NCBI GenBank assembly: GCA_005884945.1
Contig: VAYM01000108.1
Location: 1-45,135 of the forward strand
DNA length: 45,135 bases
Direction: 5' to 3'
Origin: Actinomycetota bacterium
GTDB taxonomy: Bacteria > Actinomycetota > Thermoleophilia > Gaiellales > Gaiellaceae
The notes under the pieces: model-generated
Told to the model about the DNA's origin: nothing
Databases searched by the model: none
The model's input: the letters and a program-made list of their open reading frames with translations, nothing else
Made by a program: the position numbers and the translations under genes
Part shown: one piece after another, positions 1 through 8,101 of the stretch
Numbering within the stretch: the first letter of the stretch is position 1
Layout: each line of letters opens with the position of its first letter

Positions 1-119
1 AGGAGCCAGAGCAGTGCGTAGCGCTCGCGCAACCGGCGCGAGCGGATCAGCTCCAAGACGACGACGAGCAGCAGGAACGACGCAACTGCTGCTCCGATCG
101 AAACGGCCCAGGGTGTCAT
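1..119 (-). CDS. DUF2304 family membrane protein (N-terminal part only)
   Basis: The gene starts at ATG 117-119 on the minus strand and runs off the left edge, so only about 39 residues are visible. They form one hydrophobic helix (about residues 4-20) followed by a basic stretch ending in RLRERYALLWL. That helix followed by RxRYALLW is typical of DUF2304, a small membrane protein family usually found next to GT2 enzymes of the DPM1 type. The start overlaps the stop of the upstream GT2 gene in an ATGA (116-119), so the two are probably translationally coupled. The role is not established; a membrane partner for the GT2 enzyme is an inference from context. Confidence 0.75.
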   Translation of the reverse strand, partial: MTPWAVSIGAAVASFLLLVVVLELIRSRRLRERYALLWL

Positions 120-904
120 TCGTGTTCCTCCTCCAGCGGGACGGCATACCGGCGAAACAGGCCGACGAAGATCGCGAGCAGCACCTTCGTCATGTAGTAG
201 ATCGAGCGGAGTGCGGTGATCGACGACTGGCCGCCGCTCCGCTCGCGCATCTCAACGGGCACTTCGGTGAGACGGAGCTTGTGCTTGACGAACATGACCG
301 TCGCCTCAACCTCGGGATAGTCGTGCGGGTAGTCCGCCGCGAAGAGGGCGATTCCCTTGCGGTTGACAGCGCGGAAACCCGACGTGGTGTCGGTGACCCG
401 CTGGCGGACGACCGCCGAGACGACGCTCGCGAAGATGCGGATGCCGACGCGCCGCACGGCCGTCGAGCGGTAGACGCCGCCGCCGGCGAACCGCGAGCCG
501 ACGACCATGTCCGCGTCGCCGTTCAGCACCGGCCCGAGGATCTTCGGCAGCTGGGCGGGATCGTGCTGGCCGTCGCCGTCGACCTGGACGGCGATGTCGA
601 AGCTCTGCTCGAAGGCAAAGCGATAGCCGGTCTGGACGGCGCCGCCGATGCCGAGGTTGAACGGCAGCCGGATCACGTGGGCGCCGCGGTCGGCGGCGAC
701 TCCCGCCGTCCGATCCACCGACCCGTCGTCCACGACCACGATGTCGAAACCCGGGTCGAACGCACGCAGCTCGTCGATCACGCGGCCGACGGACGCCTCC
801 TCGTTGAACGCGGGAACGATCGCGAGCCGCTTCAGCTCGCCGAGGCGCGCGAGCACCGCATGCTCTGCGGGAACCGCCGGAGCTTCGGGCGCGAGCTCAG
901 CCAC
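116..904 (-). CDS. Glycosyltransferase family 2, DPM1/polyprenyl-phosphate sugar synthase type
   Basis: The 262-residue protein has a GT-A fold signature: PAFNEE (31-36), VVVDDGS (56-62) and the metal-binding VDGDGQHDP (108-116). These match dolichyl/polyprenyl-phosphate mannose or glucose synthases, which move a sugar from a nucleotide donor onto a lipid phosphate at the inner face of the membrane. The start is GTG at 902-904. It overlaps the upstream gene by 8 bases, and its stop overlaps the DUF2304 start. With the DUF2304 partner it probably supplies lipid-linked donor sugars to GT-C enzymes such as those encoded elsewhere in this window. The sugar cannot be predicted. Confidence 0.88.
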   Translation of the reverse strand: MAELAPEAPAVPAEHAVLARLGELKRLAIVPAFNEEASVGRVIDELRAFDPGFDIVVVDDGSVDRTAGVAADRGAHVIRLPFNLGIGGAVQTGYRFAFEQSFDIAVQVDGDGQHDPAQLPKILGPVLNGDADMVVGSRFAGGGVYRSTAVRRVGIRIFASVVSAVVRQRVTDTTSGFRAVNRKGIALFAADYPHDYPEVEATVMFVKHKLRLTEVPVEMRERSGGQSSITALRSIYYMTKVLLAIFVGLFRRYAVPLEEEHE

Positions 905-2111
905 GGACGCTCACCGGCGTCCCGACACCGACGAGGTCGAGGATCTGCCGCGCTCGGTGCGCGTACGTGTGCTCGTCGAGGACGCGCTCCCGCGCGCGCC
1001 GCCCCATCGCCTCGGCGGCGCCCGGGTCGTCGAGGAGCTCCCTGTACGCTGCGAGCGCCTCGTCCGCGTCCGAGACGACACGCAGCTCCGAGCCGGGCTC
1101 GAACCACCGTTCGATCCCGGCGTTCGGGTTCGACACGATCGCCGCGCCCGCCGCCGCGAGCTCGAACGGCCGGCAGGTGGACGACGCGTACATCGTCGCG
1201 TGCGGCCTGCGCGTGATGTTGAGGTTCACGCGTGCGCGGGAGATCGCCTGCGAGAACACGTTGAACGGAACGTCTCCGAGGAGCCGTGCGTTGCCGGTGT
1301 CGCCGCGGAAGTCGCCGCCGCCGAGCGTGAAGATGATGTCGCGATCGAGGCGGGACGGCTCCGCGATCATCGCGTCCATCCACTCGCGCCGGAACTTGTC
1401 GCCGTAGCCGTAGAAGAAGACGTCGATGTCCTTGTCCACGGGCGCGGGAGCGAACAGCTCGGGATCCGCCGCCCAGAACACCGCCTCCGCACGACGCGCG
1501 CCGAGCTCGCGCAGACGCTCGAGACCACCTTCCGAGTTCGAGAGCACGAGGTCGTATTCCGACGGATCCGCACCGTGGTAGTAGTTGAATCCGGTGTCCA
1601 TGCCTCCGAACTCGGGGAGGCTCATCGGGACGTCGCCGTCGTAGAACACGACCGGCACGCCGTAGCGCTCGCGCAGCCGCGTCGGGATCCCACGGAAGTG
1701 CGCCATCGGCACCGTGAAGACGATCACCGCTGCGATGTCCCGCTCGCGGTCGAGGATCTTCTCGAGGTGTCGTTGCCAGCGCGGCGTGACGTAACGCCAG
1801 ATCGCCTTCCGCGTCAGCTTGTCGGCCGTGCTCTCGGCAGGGTTGTGCTCCTCGCGCCGGATCAGCGTGTCGCCCTTCATGCGTGCGGCGACGCTTCGGG
1901 CCGCCGCGAACGTCTCGGCCTCCCGGTAGAGAGGGTTCGGCGCCGTCCGCCACCAGGGCGATTCGATCGCGCGGCCGCGATAGGGCGTGACGATCAGGTC
2001 GGCGCCGGCCTCGTACAACCCTTTCCAGATCTGCCACCACGCGGGCGTGCAGCCGTAGCGAAAGTCGAGGTCCGCAGCCGAGGCGACCGCAAGGATCTTC
2101 GGGGCGCTCAT
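897..2111 (-). CDS. CgeB-like glycosyltransferase (Glyco_trans_1_2 type)
   Basis: The 404-residue protein begins MSAPKILAVASAADLDFRYG; the start is ATG 2109-2111 with a GAGGA just upstream. The C-terminal half carries the CgeB-type pattern: FFYGYGDKFRREW, then a segment with VFSQAISRARVNLNITRR, then CRPFELAAAGAAIVSNPNAG and ERVLDEHTYAHRARQIL. This belongs to the GT-B glycosyltransferases related to CgeB, a spore-surface protein of Bacillus. It lies 14 bases after the deacetylase gene and overlaps the next gene by 8 bases, so it is the second gene of the 2878-to-1 unit. The acceptor and donor are unknown. Confidence 0.85.
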   Translation of the reverse strand: MSAPKILAVASAADLDFRYGCTPAWWQIWKGLYEAGADLIVTPYRGRAIESPWWRTAPNPLYREAETFAAARSVAARMKGDTLIRREEHNPAESTADKLTRKAIWRYVTPRWQRHLEKILDRERDIAAVIVFTVPMAHFRGIPTRLRERYGVPVVFYDGDVPMSLPEFGGMDTGFNYYHGADPSEYDLVLSNSEGGLERLRELGARRAEAVFWAADPELFAPAPVDKDIDVFFYGYGDKFRREWMDAMIAEPSRLDRDIIFTLGGGDFRGDTGNARLLGDVPFNVFSQAISRARVNLNITRRPHATMYASSTCRPFELAAAGAAIVSNPNAGIERWFEPGSELRVVSDADEALAAYRELLDDPGAAEAMGRRARERVLDEHTYAHRARQILDLVGVGTPVSVRG

Positions 2112-2125
2112 CGTCCTCAGTATGG

Positions 2126-2878
2126 CTATGGAGTCAGATTCGTCAGCTTCGACGCGAAGCCAGAAAGTCCGTCCGAGCCGTTGATGCGAATGCGGTTGAG
2201 CGTGAAGAGCCCCGGCGGCCGTGCGAGCCCGTAGTTCGTCGTCGTCGCGCCGAGGAAGCCGGCGAGCTTCACGGCGTTGATGACGCGCGCGTCGTACCGT
2301 CCGGCCGGGTAGCAGAAGAAGTCCACCGGCACGTGGAACAGACGACGCAGCGCCACGCGAGATCCGTGCACCTGCCGCCACAGCTCCGCGTCGTCGAGCG
2401 TCGTCAGGTCCGGATGAGTGAGCGTGTGCGCGTCGAGCTCCCAGCCGGCGTCGATCAGCTTGCGAACGCGCCACGGGACGAGCGCGCCGACCCCGTGCAG
2501 GAAGTTCACCTCCATGTTCAGCACGCCCGGCCAGTGATGCGTGCGCAGGACCGGCAATGCCCGTGTGTACTGGCTGAGGTAGCCGTCGTCGAACGAGATG
2601 ACGACCGGATGCGCGGGAAGGTTCGCGCCCTGCGTCCACGAGTCGTAAACGCGCTTCAACGTCACCGCTCGATACCCGTGCTTCGCGAGCCAGCCCATCT
2701 GCTTCGCGAAGTCGTCGGGACGAACAAAGAGATCCGGATAGTGCGCGCTGCCCGGCGGCGCGGAGACGACGTGGTACATGAGGATCGGCACGCCGCGCGG
2801 CGTGGCCGCGTTTCCGGACGCCGAGCCTGCGACGGCGAGCAGCAGCGCTGCGACGAGAAGGACGCGTCCTTTACGCAA
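2126..2878 (-). CDS. Secreted polysaccharide deacetylase (NodB domain)
   Basis: The 250-residue protein has a signal peptide (basic MRKGR, hydrophobic core to about residue 20, cleavage near SGNAA). The NodB core follows: PILMYHVV (31-38), the metal-binding SFDDGY (95-100) and HTLTH (151-155), with FFCYPAGRYD further on. These enzymes remove acetyl groups from N-acetylated sugars in a metal-dependent way, here probably outside the membrane on an exported glycan. The start is TTG at 2876-2878, and a TAGGAT hexamer lies nine bases upstream with no ribosome binding site, so a leaderless message is likely. It heads the unit running down to position 1. Confidence 0.88.
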   Translation of the reverse strand: MRKGRVLLVAALLLAVAGSASGNAATPRGVPILMYHVVSAPPGSAHYPDLFVRPDDFAKQMGWLAKHGYRAVTLKRVYDSWTQGANLPAHPVVISFDDGYLSQYTRALPVLRTHHWPGVLNMEVNFLHGVGALVPWRVRKLIDAGWELDAHTLTHPDLTTLDDAELWRQVHGSRVALRRLFHVPVDFFCYPAGRYDARVINAVKLAGFLGATTTNYGLARPPGLFTLNRIRINGSDGLSGFASKLTNLTP

Positions 2879-2887
2879 TCCGTACTG

Positions 2888-2893
2888 ATCCTA
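2888..2893 (-). promoter_or_regulatory. -10 element TAGGAT for the deacetylase unit
   Basis: TAGGAT on the minus strand, nine bases before the TTG start at 2878. No -35 match to TTGACA is evident. Confidence 0.55.
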
Positions 2894-2907
2894 GAGACGG
2901 AGTGAGC

Positions 2908-2913
2908 TACGGT
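2908..2913 (+). promoter_or_regulatory. -10 element TACGGT for the phosphodiester glycosidase
   Basis: TACGGT lies 11 bases before ATG 2925, implying a leader of only a few bases. It faces away from the minus-strand element at 2888-2893. Confidence 0.45.
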
Positions 2914-2924
2914 GACGAAGGGTC

Positions 2925-4613
2925 ATGCCTCGGAAGCTGCTCGCCGTCGTCTTCCTCGCGCTGGTCCTCGCGCCGGCCACGCTCGCACGCCCGTCGCAGA
3001 TCATGCCGGGCGTCACGTACGACCACCGCGTGCTCAAAGGGCCTGTGCAGGCGTACGTGGTGACGGCGCCGAAGCCGGGCGGCTTGTACAGCCTCACGCC
3101 GTTGCTGTCGAACGACACGATCACCGGACGCGAGACGGTGTCGTCGATGGAGCGGCGCGTCGCGTCGCAGATGACGATGATCGGCGTCAACGGCGACTTC
3201 TTCAATTGGGTCGGCGGCTGGCCGAGCGGCCTCCTCATGCGCGGCGGAGTGATCGAGCACCAGCCGGCGGACAACCGCTCAGCCCTCGGCATCGACACGT
3301 CCGGAACGCTGCACGTCGACCGCGTTCCCTTCAACGCGAGCTGGTCGGGCTTCAGCACGATTTTCTATCCGCTGTCGCAGCTGAACGAGCCGCCGCACGC
3401 GAACTCCGCGGCGCTGTTCACACCCGTGTGGGGAGCCGCGACGCCGCCCGTGAACGGAGTCGCAGCGGTCCTCGAGCCGTTTCCGCCGGCGAAGCCGTTC
3501 GGCGCGTTGACGGGGCAGGTCACCGCGATCGTCTCGAACAGCAGCGTCCCGATCCCTCCGGACGGCGCCGTCATCGTCGCGCGCGGGACGGCGGCGCAGG
3601 CCCTGCAGGCCGATGCGATCGTCGGCGGACAGGTGACCGTGCGAATCGGACTGCGGAAGGACTGGGCGACCGTCACGGACGCCGTCGGCGGCGGGCCTGC
3701 GCTCGTTCGCGGCGGCAAGGCGATCCGGCCCGAGAACTCCGGCGAGTCGCTGACGGACGTCCAGCTCTACGGGCCCGATCCGCGAACGGCGATCGGCCAA
3801 CGGCCCGACGGCCGGATCGTGGTCATCGCCGCCGACGGCCGTCGCCGCGGCTGGAGCGTCGGGATTCGCAACTACGACCTCGCCCTGATGCTGATCCATT
3901 ACGGCTGCGTCACCGGGTTCGCGCTCGACTCCGGCGGCTCGACGACGATCGCTTTCGACGGGCGCGTGCTGAACCGACCGTCGGATCCAGCGGGCGAGCG
4001 CCCGGTCGGCGAGGCGCTCGTCGTCAGCTACACGGGCGTCTACGCGCCGGCTCCCGCGCCGACACTGTCGCCGAACGGCGACCGCTACGCCGACCGCGAG
4101 GCGCTCTCGTACAAGCTCGTTCGTCCGTCGACGGTGAGCGCGAAGGTCGTCGCGCCAGACGGCACGGCACGCGAGCTCGACGCGGGTCAGCGCGCGCCCG
4201 GCACGTACCGGCTGACGTGGGACGGACTGAACACGAACGGTGCACCAGCAGCCGAGGGCAAGTACCACTGGGCCGTCTCGGCGACGGACGATCTCGGCCG
4301 CGCGTCGACCGCCGACCGCACGTTCGCCGTCGACGACACGCTGGGCTTCGTCCGTGTCGGCCGGAACGCGCGGACGATCAGCTTCCGGCTCGCGCGCGAT
4401 GCGACGGTTCGCGTCGCGGTCGAGGATCGGTTCGGCGACATCCTGCGCACCGTGGCGCGCGGTCCCCGTCCCGCGGGAACGGTGACAGTCCGCTGGAACG
4501 GTCGCGACGGCCGCCGGAAACGCGTACAGCCGGGCGGGTACGTCGTGCACGTGGCCGCGACGAGCGCAATCGGCGTGAGCGACGTGCGGGTGCCGGTGCG
4601 GCTCCGGCGCTGA
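2925..4613 (+). CDS. Secreted phosphodiester glycosidase (NAGPA/DUF2233 domain) with FlgD-like Ig repeats
   Basis: The 562-residue protein has a clear signal peptide (MPRKLLAVVFLALVLAPATLA). The catalytic-type domain shows GVNGDFF near residue 89, then DAVGGGPALVRGGK, RTAIGQRPDGR and ALDSGGSTTIAFDG with a final PVGEALVV. This is the pattern of N-acetylglucosamine-1-phosphodiester alpha-N-acetylglucosaminidase and its bacterial homologues. The last 180 residues hold two beta-sandwich repeats, each with a TWDG or RWNG turn, as in FlgD-type Ig domains. An in-frame TGA just upstream makes ATG 2925 the first usable ATG. A role in trimming sugar-phosphodiester linkages on surface polymers is an inference from the family and the context. 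Confidence 0.87.
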   Translation: MPRKLLAVVFLALVLAPATLARPSQIMPGVTYDHRVLKGPVQAYVVTAPKPGGLYSLTPLLSNDTITGRETVSSMERRVASQMTMIGVNGDFFNWVGGWPSGLLMRGGVIEHQPADNRSALGIDTSGTLHVDRVPFNASWSGFSTIFYPLSQLNEPPHANSAALFTPVWGAATPPVNGVAAVLEPFPPAKPFGALTGQVTAIVSNSSVPIPPDGAVIVARGTAAQALQADAIVGGQVTVRIGLRKDWATVTDAVGGGPALVRGGKAIRPENSGESLTDVQLYGPDPRTAIGQRPDGRIVVIAADGRRRGWSVGIRNYDLALMLIHYGCVTGFALDSGGSTTIAFDGRVLNRPSDPAGERPVGEALVVSYTGVYAPAPAPTLSPNGDRYADREALSYKLVRPSTVSAKVVAPDGTARELDAGQRAPGTYRLTWDGLNTNGAPAAEGKYHWAVSATDDLGRASTADRTFAVDDTLGFVRVGRNARTISFRLARDATVRVAVEDRFGDILRTVARGPRPAGTVTVRWNGRDGRRKRVQPGGYVVHVAATSAIGVSDVRVPVRLRR

Positions 4614-4657
4614 ACCAACGAAGACGGAATCCGCGTAACGGCACGCCGGGACGAGGT

Positions 4658-6154
4658 TCAGTACGCGCCGCGGCGCGCTAGGACCGCGGGGAGCGTCTTC
4701 GCCAGGATCGAAATGTCCAACCAGATCGACCAGTTTTCCAAGTAGTAGAAGTCGAGCCGCACGAGGTCGTCGAAGCTCAACTCGATCCGGCCGGACACCT
4801 GCCACAGTCCGGTCATTCCCGGTAGCACCGAATAGCGCTTGCGGTGCCACGGCTCGAGCTGCTCGTAGTCGCGGATCGGCAGCGGCCGCGGCCCGACGAG
4901 CGACATCTCGCCCCAGAGGACGTTCAGCACCTGCGGCAACTCGTCGATCGAGAAGCGCCGCAGGAAGCGGCCGACCGGCGTCACGCGCGGGTCGTTCTTG
5001 ATCTTGAACAGCGGCCCCGACGCCTCGTTCGCCGCCTCCAGCGCAGCCTGTCTCGCCTGCGCGTCGGCGTACATCGTCCGGAACTTCATCATTCCGAACT
5101 CGCGCTCGCCGAGACCGATGCGATGGTCGCGGAAGAAGACGGGCCCTTTGGACGTCGTCTTGATCGCCGCGGCGACGGCGAGCCACACAGGCAGGCCGAC
5201 GAGGATCACGAGGCTCGAGACGACGAGGTCGAAGCCACGCTTCACGACCCAGTCCGCGCCCGCGAGGGCCGGCGGCCGCAACTCGAAGAGCGGCGCGCCC
5301 TGTCCCGGTACGTACTCGGCGCGCTGGAAGAGGAGCTCCGTCGTCGTCGGCGCGACGCGCACGATGACCCGGCGTCGATGCGCTTCCTCGACGAGGTCGA
5401 GCAATTCTCGCTCGCTGAACGCGGTGTCGGTGATGATCAGCTCGTCGACGTGCCGTTCGGCGAGCACACGCGGCACGGCGTCCAACGAGCCGAGAACGGG
5501 AAGGCCCGGCTCCTCTGAATTCGGAGAGATCGCGCCGAGGAACTCGTAGTCGATGCCGCTGCGCGCACCGCCGAGCGTCCCGAGCAGCTGCGCGAGCCTT
5601 TCGCCTTCGCCGACGAGCACGGCGCGCCGCCGCGCGCCGGCGAGCCTGAGCACGTCGCGCGTGACGACGTCGTAGCTCGCGCGCAGGACACCGATCACGA
5701 GCGCGGTCAGCACGAGCGCGGTCGGCGTGAGCGCGTACGTCGTGAAGTGGTACCCGGTGCCGATCCCGAATGCGAGCGTGATCAACGCGACGAGCACGAG
5801 TGACTTGATCGCCTGGCCGAAGCCCGCGCGCACCTCGCGCCGTCGGTAGAGCCCCCCGACCCAGAACACGAGGACGGTGATGACCGTGAGGAACGGGAGC
5901 CAGTCCTCCGCCGTCCGCCAGATCAGACCCCAGAGCGGCGGCCACTCGCCGAGGTACAGCGCACGCACGACGAGCGCTGCGTACACGCCGAGGATGACGC
6001 CGGCGACGTCGATCGCGATCAGCGCCGCCACGCTCAGGGCCCGTCGCGCGATGCCGCCGAGGGAGCGACGCGAGAGGATGTACGGCCGGGCGGAGCGGAT
6101 GTCCTCGACGGGGACCGCCGCGGGCTCCGCCTCGAGAACGGGCTTCGTGCTCAA
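4658..6154 (-). CDS. Initiating polyprenyl-phosphate sugar-1-phosphate transferase
   Basis: The 498-residue protein begins MSTKPVLEAEP from TTG 6152-6154. About four hydrophobic helices in residues 25-140 lead to a nucleotide-binding-like region (AVLVGEGERLAQLLGTL) and a fifth helix. The C-terminal bacterial sugar transferase domain shows KRGFDLVVS, GPVFFRDHRIG, MMKFRTM, SIDELPQVLNVLWGEMSLVG, PGMTGLWQVSGR and LDFYYLENWS. This is the WbaP/CpsE-type enzyme that puts the first sugar phosphate on undecaprenyl phosphate and so starts glycan assembly. It stands alone on its strand. A TACAAT hexamer lies 10 bases before the TTG with no ribosome binding site. Longer in-frame starts exist but would overlap the divergent gene. 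Confidence 0.92.
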   Translation of the reverse strand: MSTKPVLEAEPAAVPVEDIRSARPYILSRRSLGGIARRALSVAALIAIDVAGVILGVYAALVVRALYLGEWPPLWGLIWRTAEDWLPFLTVITVLVFWVGGLYRRREVRAGFGQAIKSLVLVALITLAFGIGTGYHFTTYALTPTALVLTALVIGVLRASYDVVTRDVLRLAGARRRAVLVGEGERLAQLLGTLGGARSGIDYEFLGAISPNSEEPGLPVLGSLDAVPRVLAERHVDELIITDTAFSERELLDLVEEAHRRRVIVRVAPTTTELLFQRAEYVPGQGAPLFELRPPALAGADWVVKRGFDLVVSSLVILVGLPVWLAVAAAIKTTSKGPVFFRDHRIGLGEREFGMMKFRTMYADAQARQAALEAANEASGPLFKIKNDPRVTPVGRFLRRFSIDELPQVLNVLWGEMSLVGPRPLPIRDYEQLEPWHRKRYSVLPGMTGLWQVSGRIELSFDDLVRLDFYYLENWSIWLDISILAKTLPAVLARRGAY

Positions 6155-6164
6155 GGGTGCAACG

Positions 6165-6170
6165 ATTGTA
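6165..6170 (-). promoter_or_regulatory. -10 element TACAAT for the sugar transferase
   Basis: Near-consensus TACAAT on the minus strand, 10 bases before TTG 6154. It is divergent from the element at 6179-6184. Confidence 0.6.
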
Positions 6171-6178
6171 GAGGCCGG

Positions 6179-6184
6179 TACGCT
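6179..6184 (+). promoter_or_regulatory. -10 element TACGCT for the GT-C gene
   Basis: TACGCT followed by eight bases and GTG 6193. The same layout is seen at 20527-20541. Confidence 0.55.
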
Positions 6185-6192
6185 GGGCAACC

Positions 6193-7485
6193 GTGTCCCG
6201 CGCCCGCGCCTACGTCCTCGTCGCGGTCGTCGCGGCGCTGCCCCGGCTCGTCGTCCTGCTCGTCGAGCGCGGCCACATCCTGACGAGCGGCACCGACAAG
6301 GCGGACGACTTCGCTCGGACGTTCGTCGCCTCCGGGACGTACGGCTTCGTCGCCGGACATCCCTCCGCGTACACGCAGCCGCTCTACGGCTTCTTTCTCG
6401 TGCCGATCTACTGGATCTTCGGACGGCACTGGGAGATCGTCGGGATCGCGCAGATCGCAGTCGCCGCCGGCACGGCGCTCCTCGTCTACGAGATCGGGCG
6501 GCGCGTCGTCTCGAATACCGCGGGGGTGATCGCAGCCGTGCTCGCGACGTTGCACCCGTATCTCGTCTGGCACGACGTCCACCTGAACCGCGAGATCCTC
6601 GATCAGTTCCTCGCCGCGGCAATTGTGTTGCTGACGCTCGTCCTCGCATCACGGCCGACGATCCGCGTGGCCGCGCTGCTCGGGCTCGCGCTCGGTCTTG
6701 GAATCCTCGGCAACGTGCGACTCGCCGCGTTGCCGCTGGTCGTAGCGTTCTTCGTGCTCTGGCGCGCCGGCCTGCACCGCGGAGCGCTCGCCGCGGTCGG
6801 CGTGTCGCTCGCGGTGACCGGGCTCGTGGTCGCGCCGTGGGTGATCCGCAATCGCGTGTCCGTCGGCTGCGTTGCGATCACGACCGACGCGAAGGCGCTG
6901 TGGAAGGCGAACGACGTCAACACGTATCGCACGCTCACGCACGGCGGCTGGATCGACGACGTCCCGAACTATCCGGGCGCGCCGCCGACACCCGAGCAGG
7001 CGTTCGGCTACTACCAGGCGTACGGGAAGTACCCCGCCGTGAACGAGTGCTCGCAGATGAACTTCTACTCGCACAAGGTGCACGCGTTCTGGTTCCACCA
7101 TTTCGGCGCCAAGGTGAAGCTCGCGCTGCTCGCCGGACAGATGGAGTGGCAGCCGTCCGTCGTCGAGACGAGCGGCCGGCCGGAGAAGGGCACGTTCGTC
7201 GACTCGCTGCGAACGTCGGCTGAGCCGGTGTACGTGATCCCGCTCTACGTCCTCGGGCTGCTCGGCCTCGTCTTCGTTCCACGCGCCTTCGCCGTGCTCG
7301 CCGTCCTCCTGCTCGCGTACCAGACTGCGGTGGCGATGATCTTCGTCGGCGTGACGCGCTACCGCGTTCCCTGGGACTTCGTGCTCTGCGTGCTCGCGGC
7401 CGCAAGCGTGCTGGAGCTGGTGCGACGCGTGCGCGAATGGCGCGTCGCGGGCGGCGCCCGAAAGGCGGCCGATGAGCCGGCTTGA
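6193..7485 (+). CDS. GT-C membrane glycosyltransferase (GT39/ArnT-like)
   Basis: This 430-residue polytopic protein begins MSRARAYVLVAVVAALPRL. An extracytoplasmic loop after the first helix carries GTDKADDFARTFVASG, and YTQPLYGFF follows. That fits the acidic catalytic loop and the Y-x-PLY pattern of ArnT/PMT-like GT-C enzymes. About ten hydrophobic helices can be counted. Between helices, residues 230-330 hold a large hydrophilic region with ECSQMNFYSHKVHAFWFHH. GT-C enzymes transfer sugar from a polyprenyl-phosphate donor on the outer face of the membrane. The start is GTG 6193, with no ribosome binding site but a -10-like TACGCT. The gene overlaps the next one by 14 bases. Confidence 0.8.
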   Translation: MSRARAYVLVAVVAALPRLVVLLVERGHILTSGTDKADDFARTFVASGTYGFVAGHPSAYTQPLYGFFLVPIYWIFGRHWEIVGIAQIAVAAGTALLVYEIGRRVVSNTAGVIAAVLATLHPYLVWHDVHLNREILDQFLAAAIVLLTLVLASRPTIRVAALLGLALGLGILGNVRLAALPLVVAFFVLWRAGLHRGALAAVGVSLAVTGLVVAPWVIRNRVSVGCVAITTDAKALWKANDVNTYRTLTHGGWIDDVPNYPGAPPTPEQAFGYYQAYGKYPAVNECSQMNFYSHKVHAFWFHHFGAKVKLALLAGQMEWQPSVVETSGRPEKGTFVDSLRTSAEPVYVIPLYVLGLLGLVFVPRAFAVLAVLLLAYQTAVAMIFVGVTRYRVPWDFVLCVLAAASVLELVRRVREWRVAGGARKAADEPA

Positions 7486-8101
7486 AGACCTCAGCGAGCG
7501 CTACGGCGAGCATCATCGCGCGAAGCGGACGCGCGAGTTCGTCTACGCCGGCGAGGAGCGCGCCGAGTTGTTTCGGCAGTACGTCGGCGGGCCGGGCCGC
7601 CGCGTGCTCGATCTCGGTTGCCGCTACGGAGCGCTGACTCGCGCGTACGCGCAAGGGAACGACGTCACTGGCGTCGACGTCGATCGCGAGGCGCTGGCGG
7701 AGGCCGCGAAGCTCGGAATCGAGACGCGCTGGGCGGACGTCGACGAGCCGCTGCCGTTCGAGGACGCAAGCTTCGACGTCGTCGTCGCCGGCGAGCTGCT
7801 CGAGCACGTTCGCGATCCGGCGGGGCTGGTCGCCGAGGCGAGGCGCGTTCTGCGTCCGGGCGGAGAGATCGTCGCGTCGGTCCCGAACGCCTTCCGTCTC
7901 AAGAACCGGCTGCGCTTCCTACTCGGCCGCAAGCCGGAGGAGGACCCGACGCACCTGCACATGTTCGCGCCGACCGACGTGCGTGCGCTCCTCGACGGCT
8001 TCGAAGACCGGCAACTGCGCTTCATCGCGGGCCGCTTCGTCCCGCTTCACGGGCCGCTGTTCGCGAACGACATCGTCTTCGCAGGACGCAAGCCGCGCTG
8101 A
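7472..8101 (+). CDS. Class I SAM-dependent methyltransferase
   Basis: The 209-residue protein has motif I VLDLGCRYG (45-53), an acidic VTGVDVD after it, FDVVVAGELLEHV and VLRPGGEIVASVPN. This is the usual order of a Methyltransf_11-type Rossmann domain. It overlaps the GT-C gene by 14 bases, so both are made from one message. In this locus it probably methylates a sugar. Its last 55 bases overlap the minus-strand gene that ends at 8047. Confidence 0.88.
   Translation: MSRLEDLSERYGEHHRAKRTREFVYAGEERAELFRQYVGGPGRRVLDLGCRYGALTRAYAQGNDVTGVDVDREALAEAAKLGIETRWADVDEPLPFEDASFDVVVAGELLEHVRDPAGLVAEARRVLRPGGEIVASVPNAFRLKNRLRFLLGRKPEEDPTHLHMFAPTDVRALLDGFEDRQLRFIAGRFVPLHGPLFANDIVFAGRKPR

Noticed and set aside
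14-1216. Long plus-strand frame over the first two glycosyltransferases
   Set aside because: It is antisense to genes with clear GT motifs and shows low-complexity Arg/Asp/Ala translation.
3279-5945. A very long minus-strand open frame (888 codons)
   Set aside because: It lies antisense to the phosphodiester glycosidase and across the sugar transferase in another frame. It is rich in Arg and Ala repeats with no domain pattern, as expected of a high-GC shadow.
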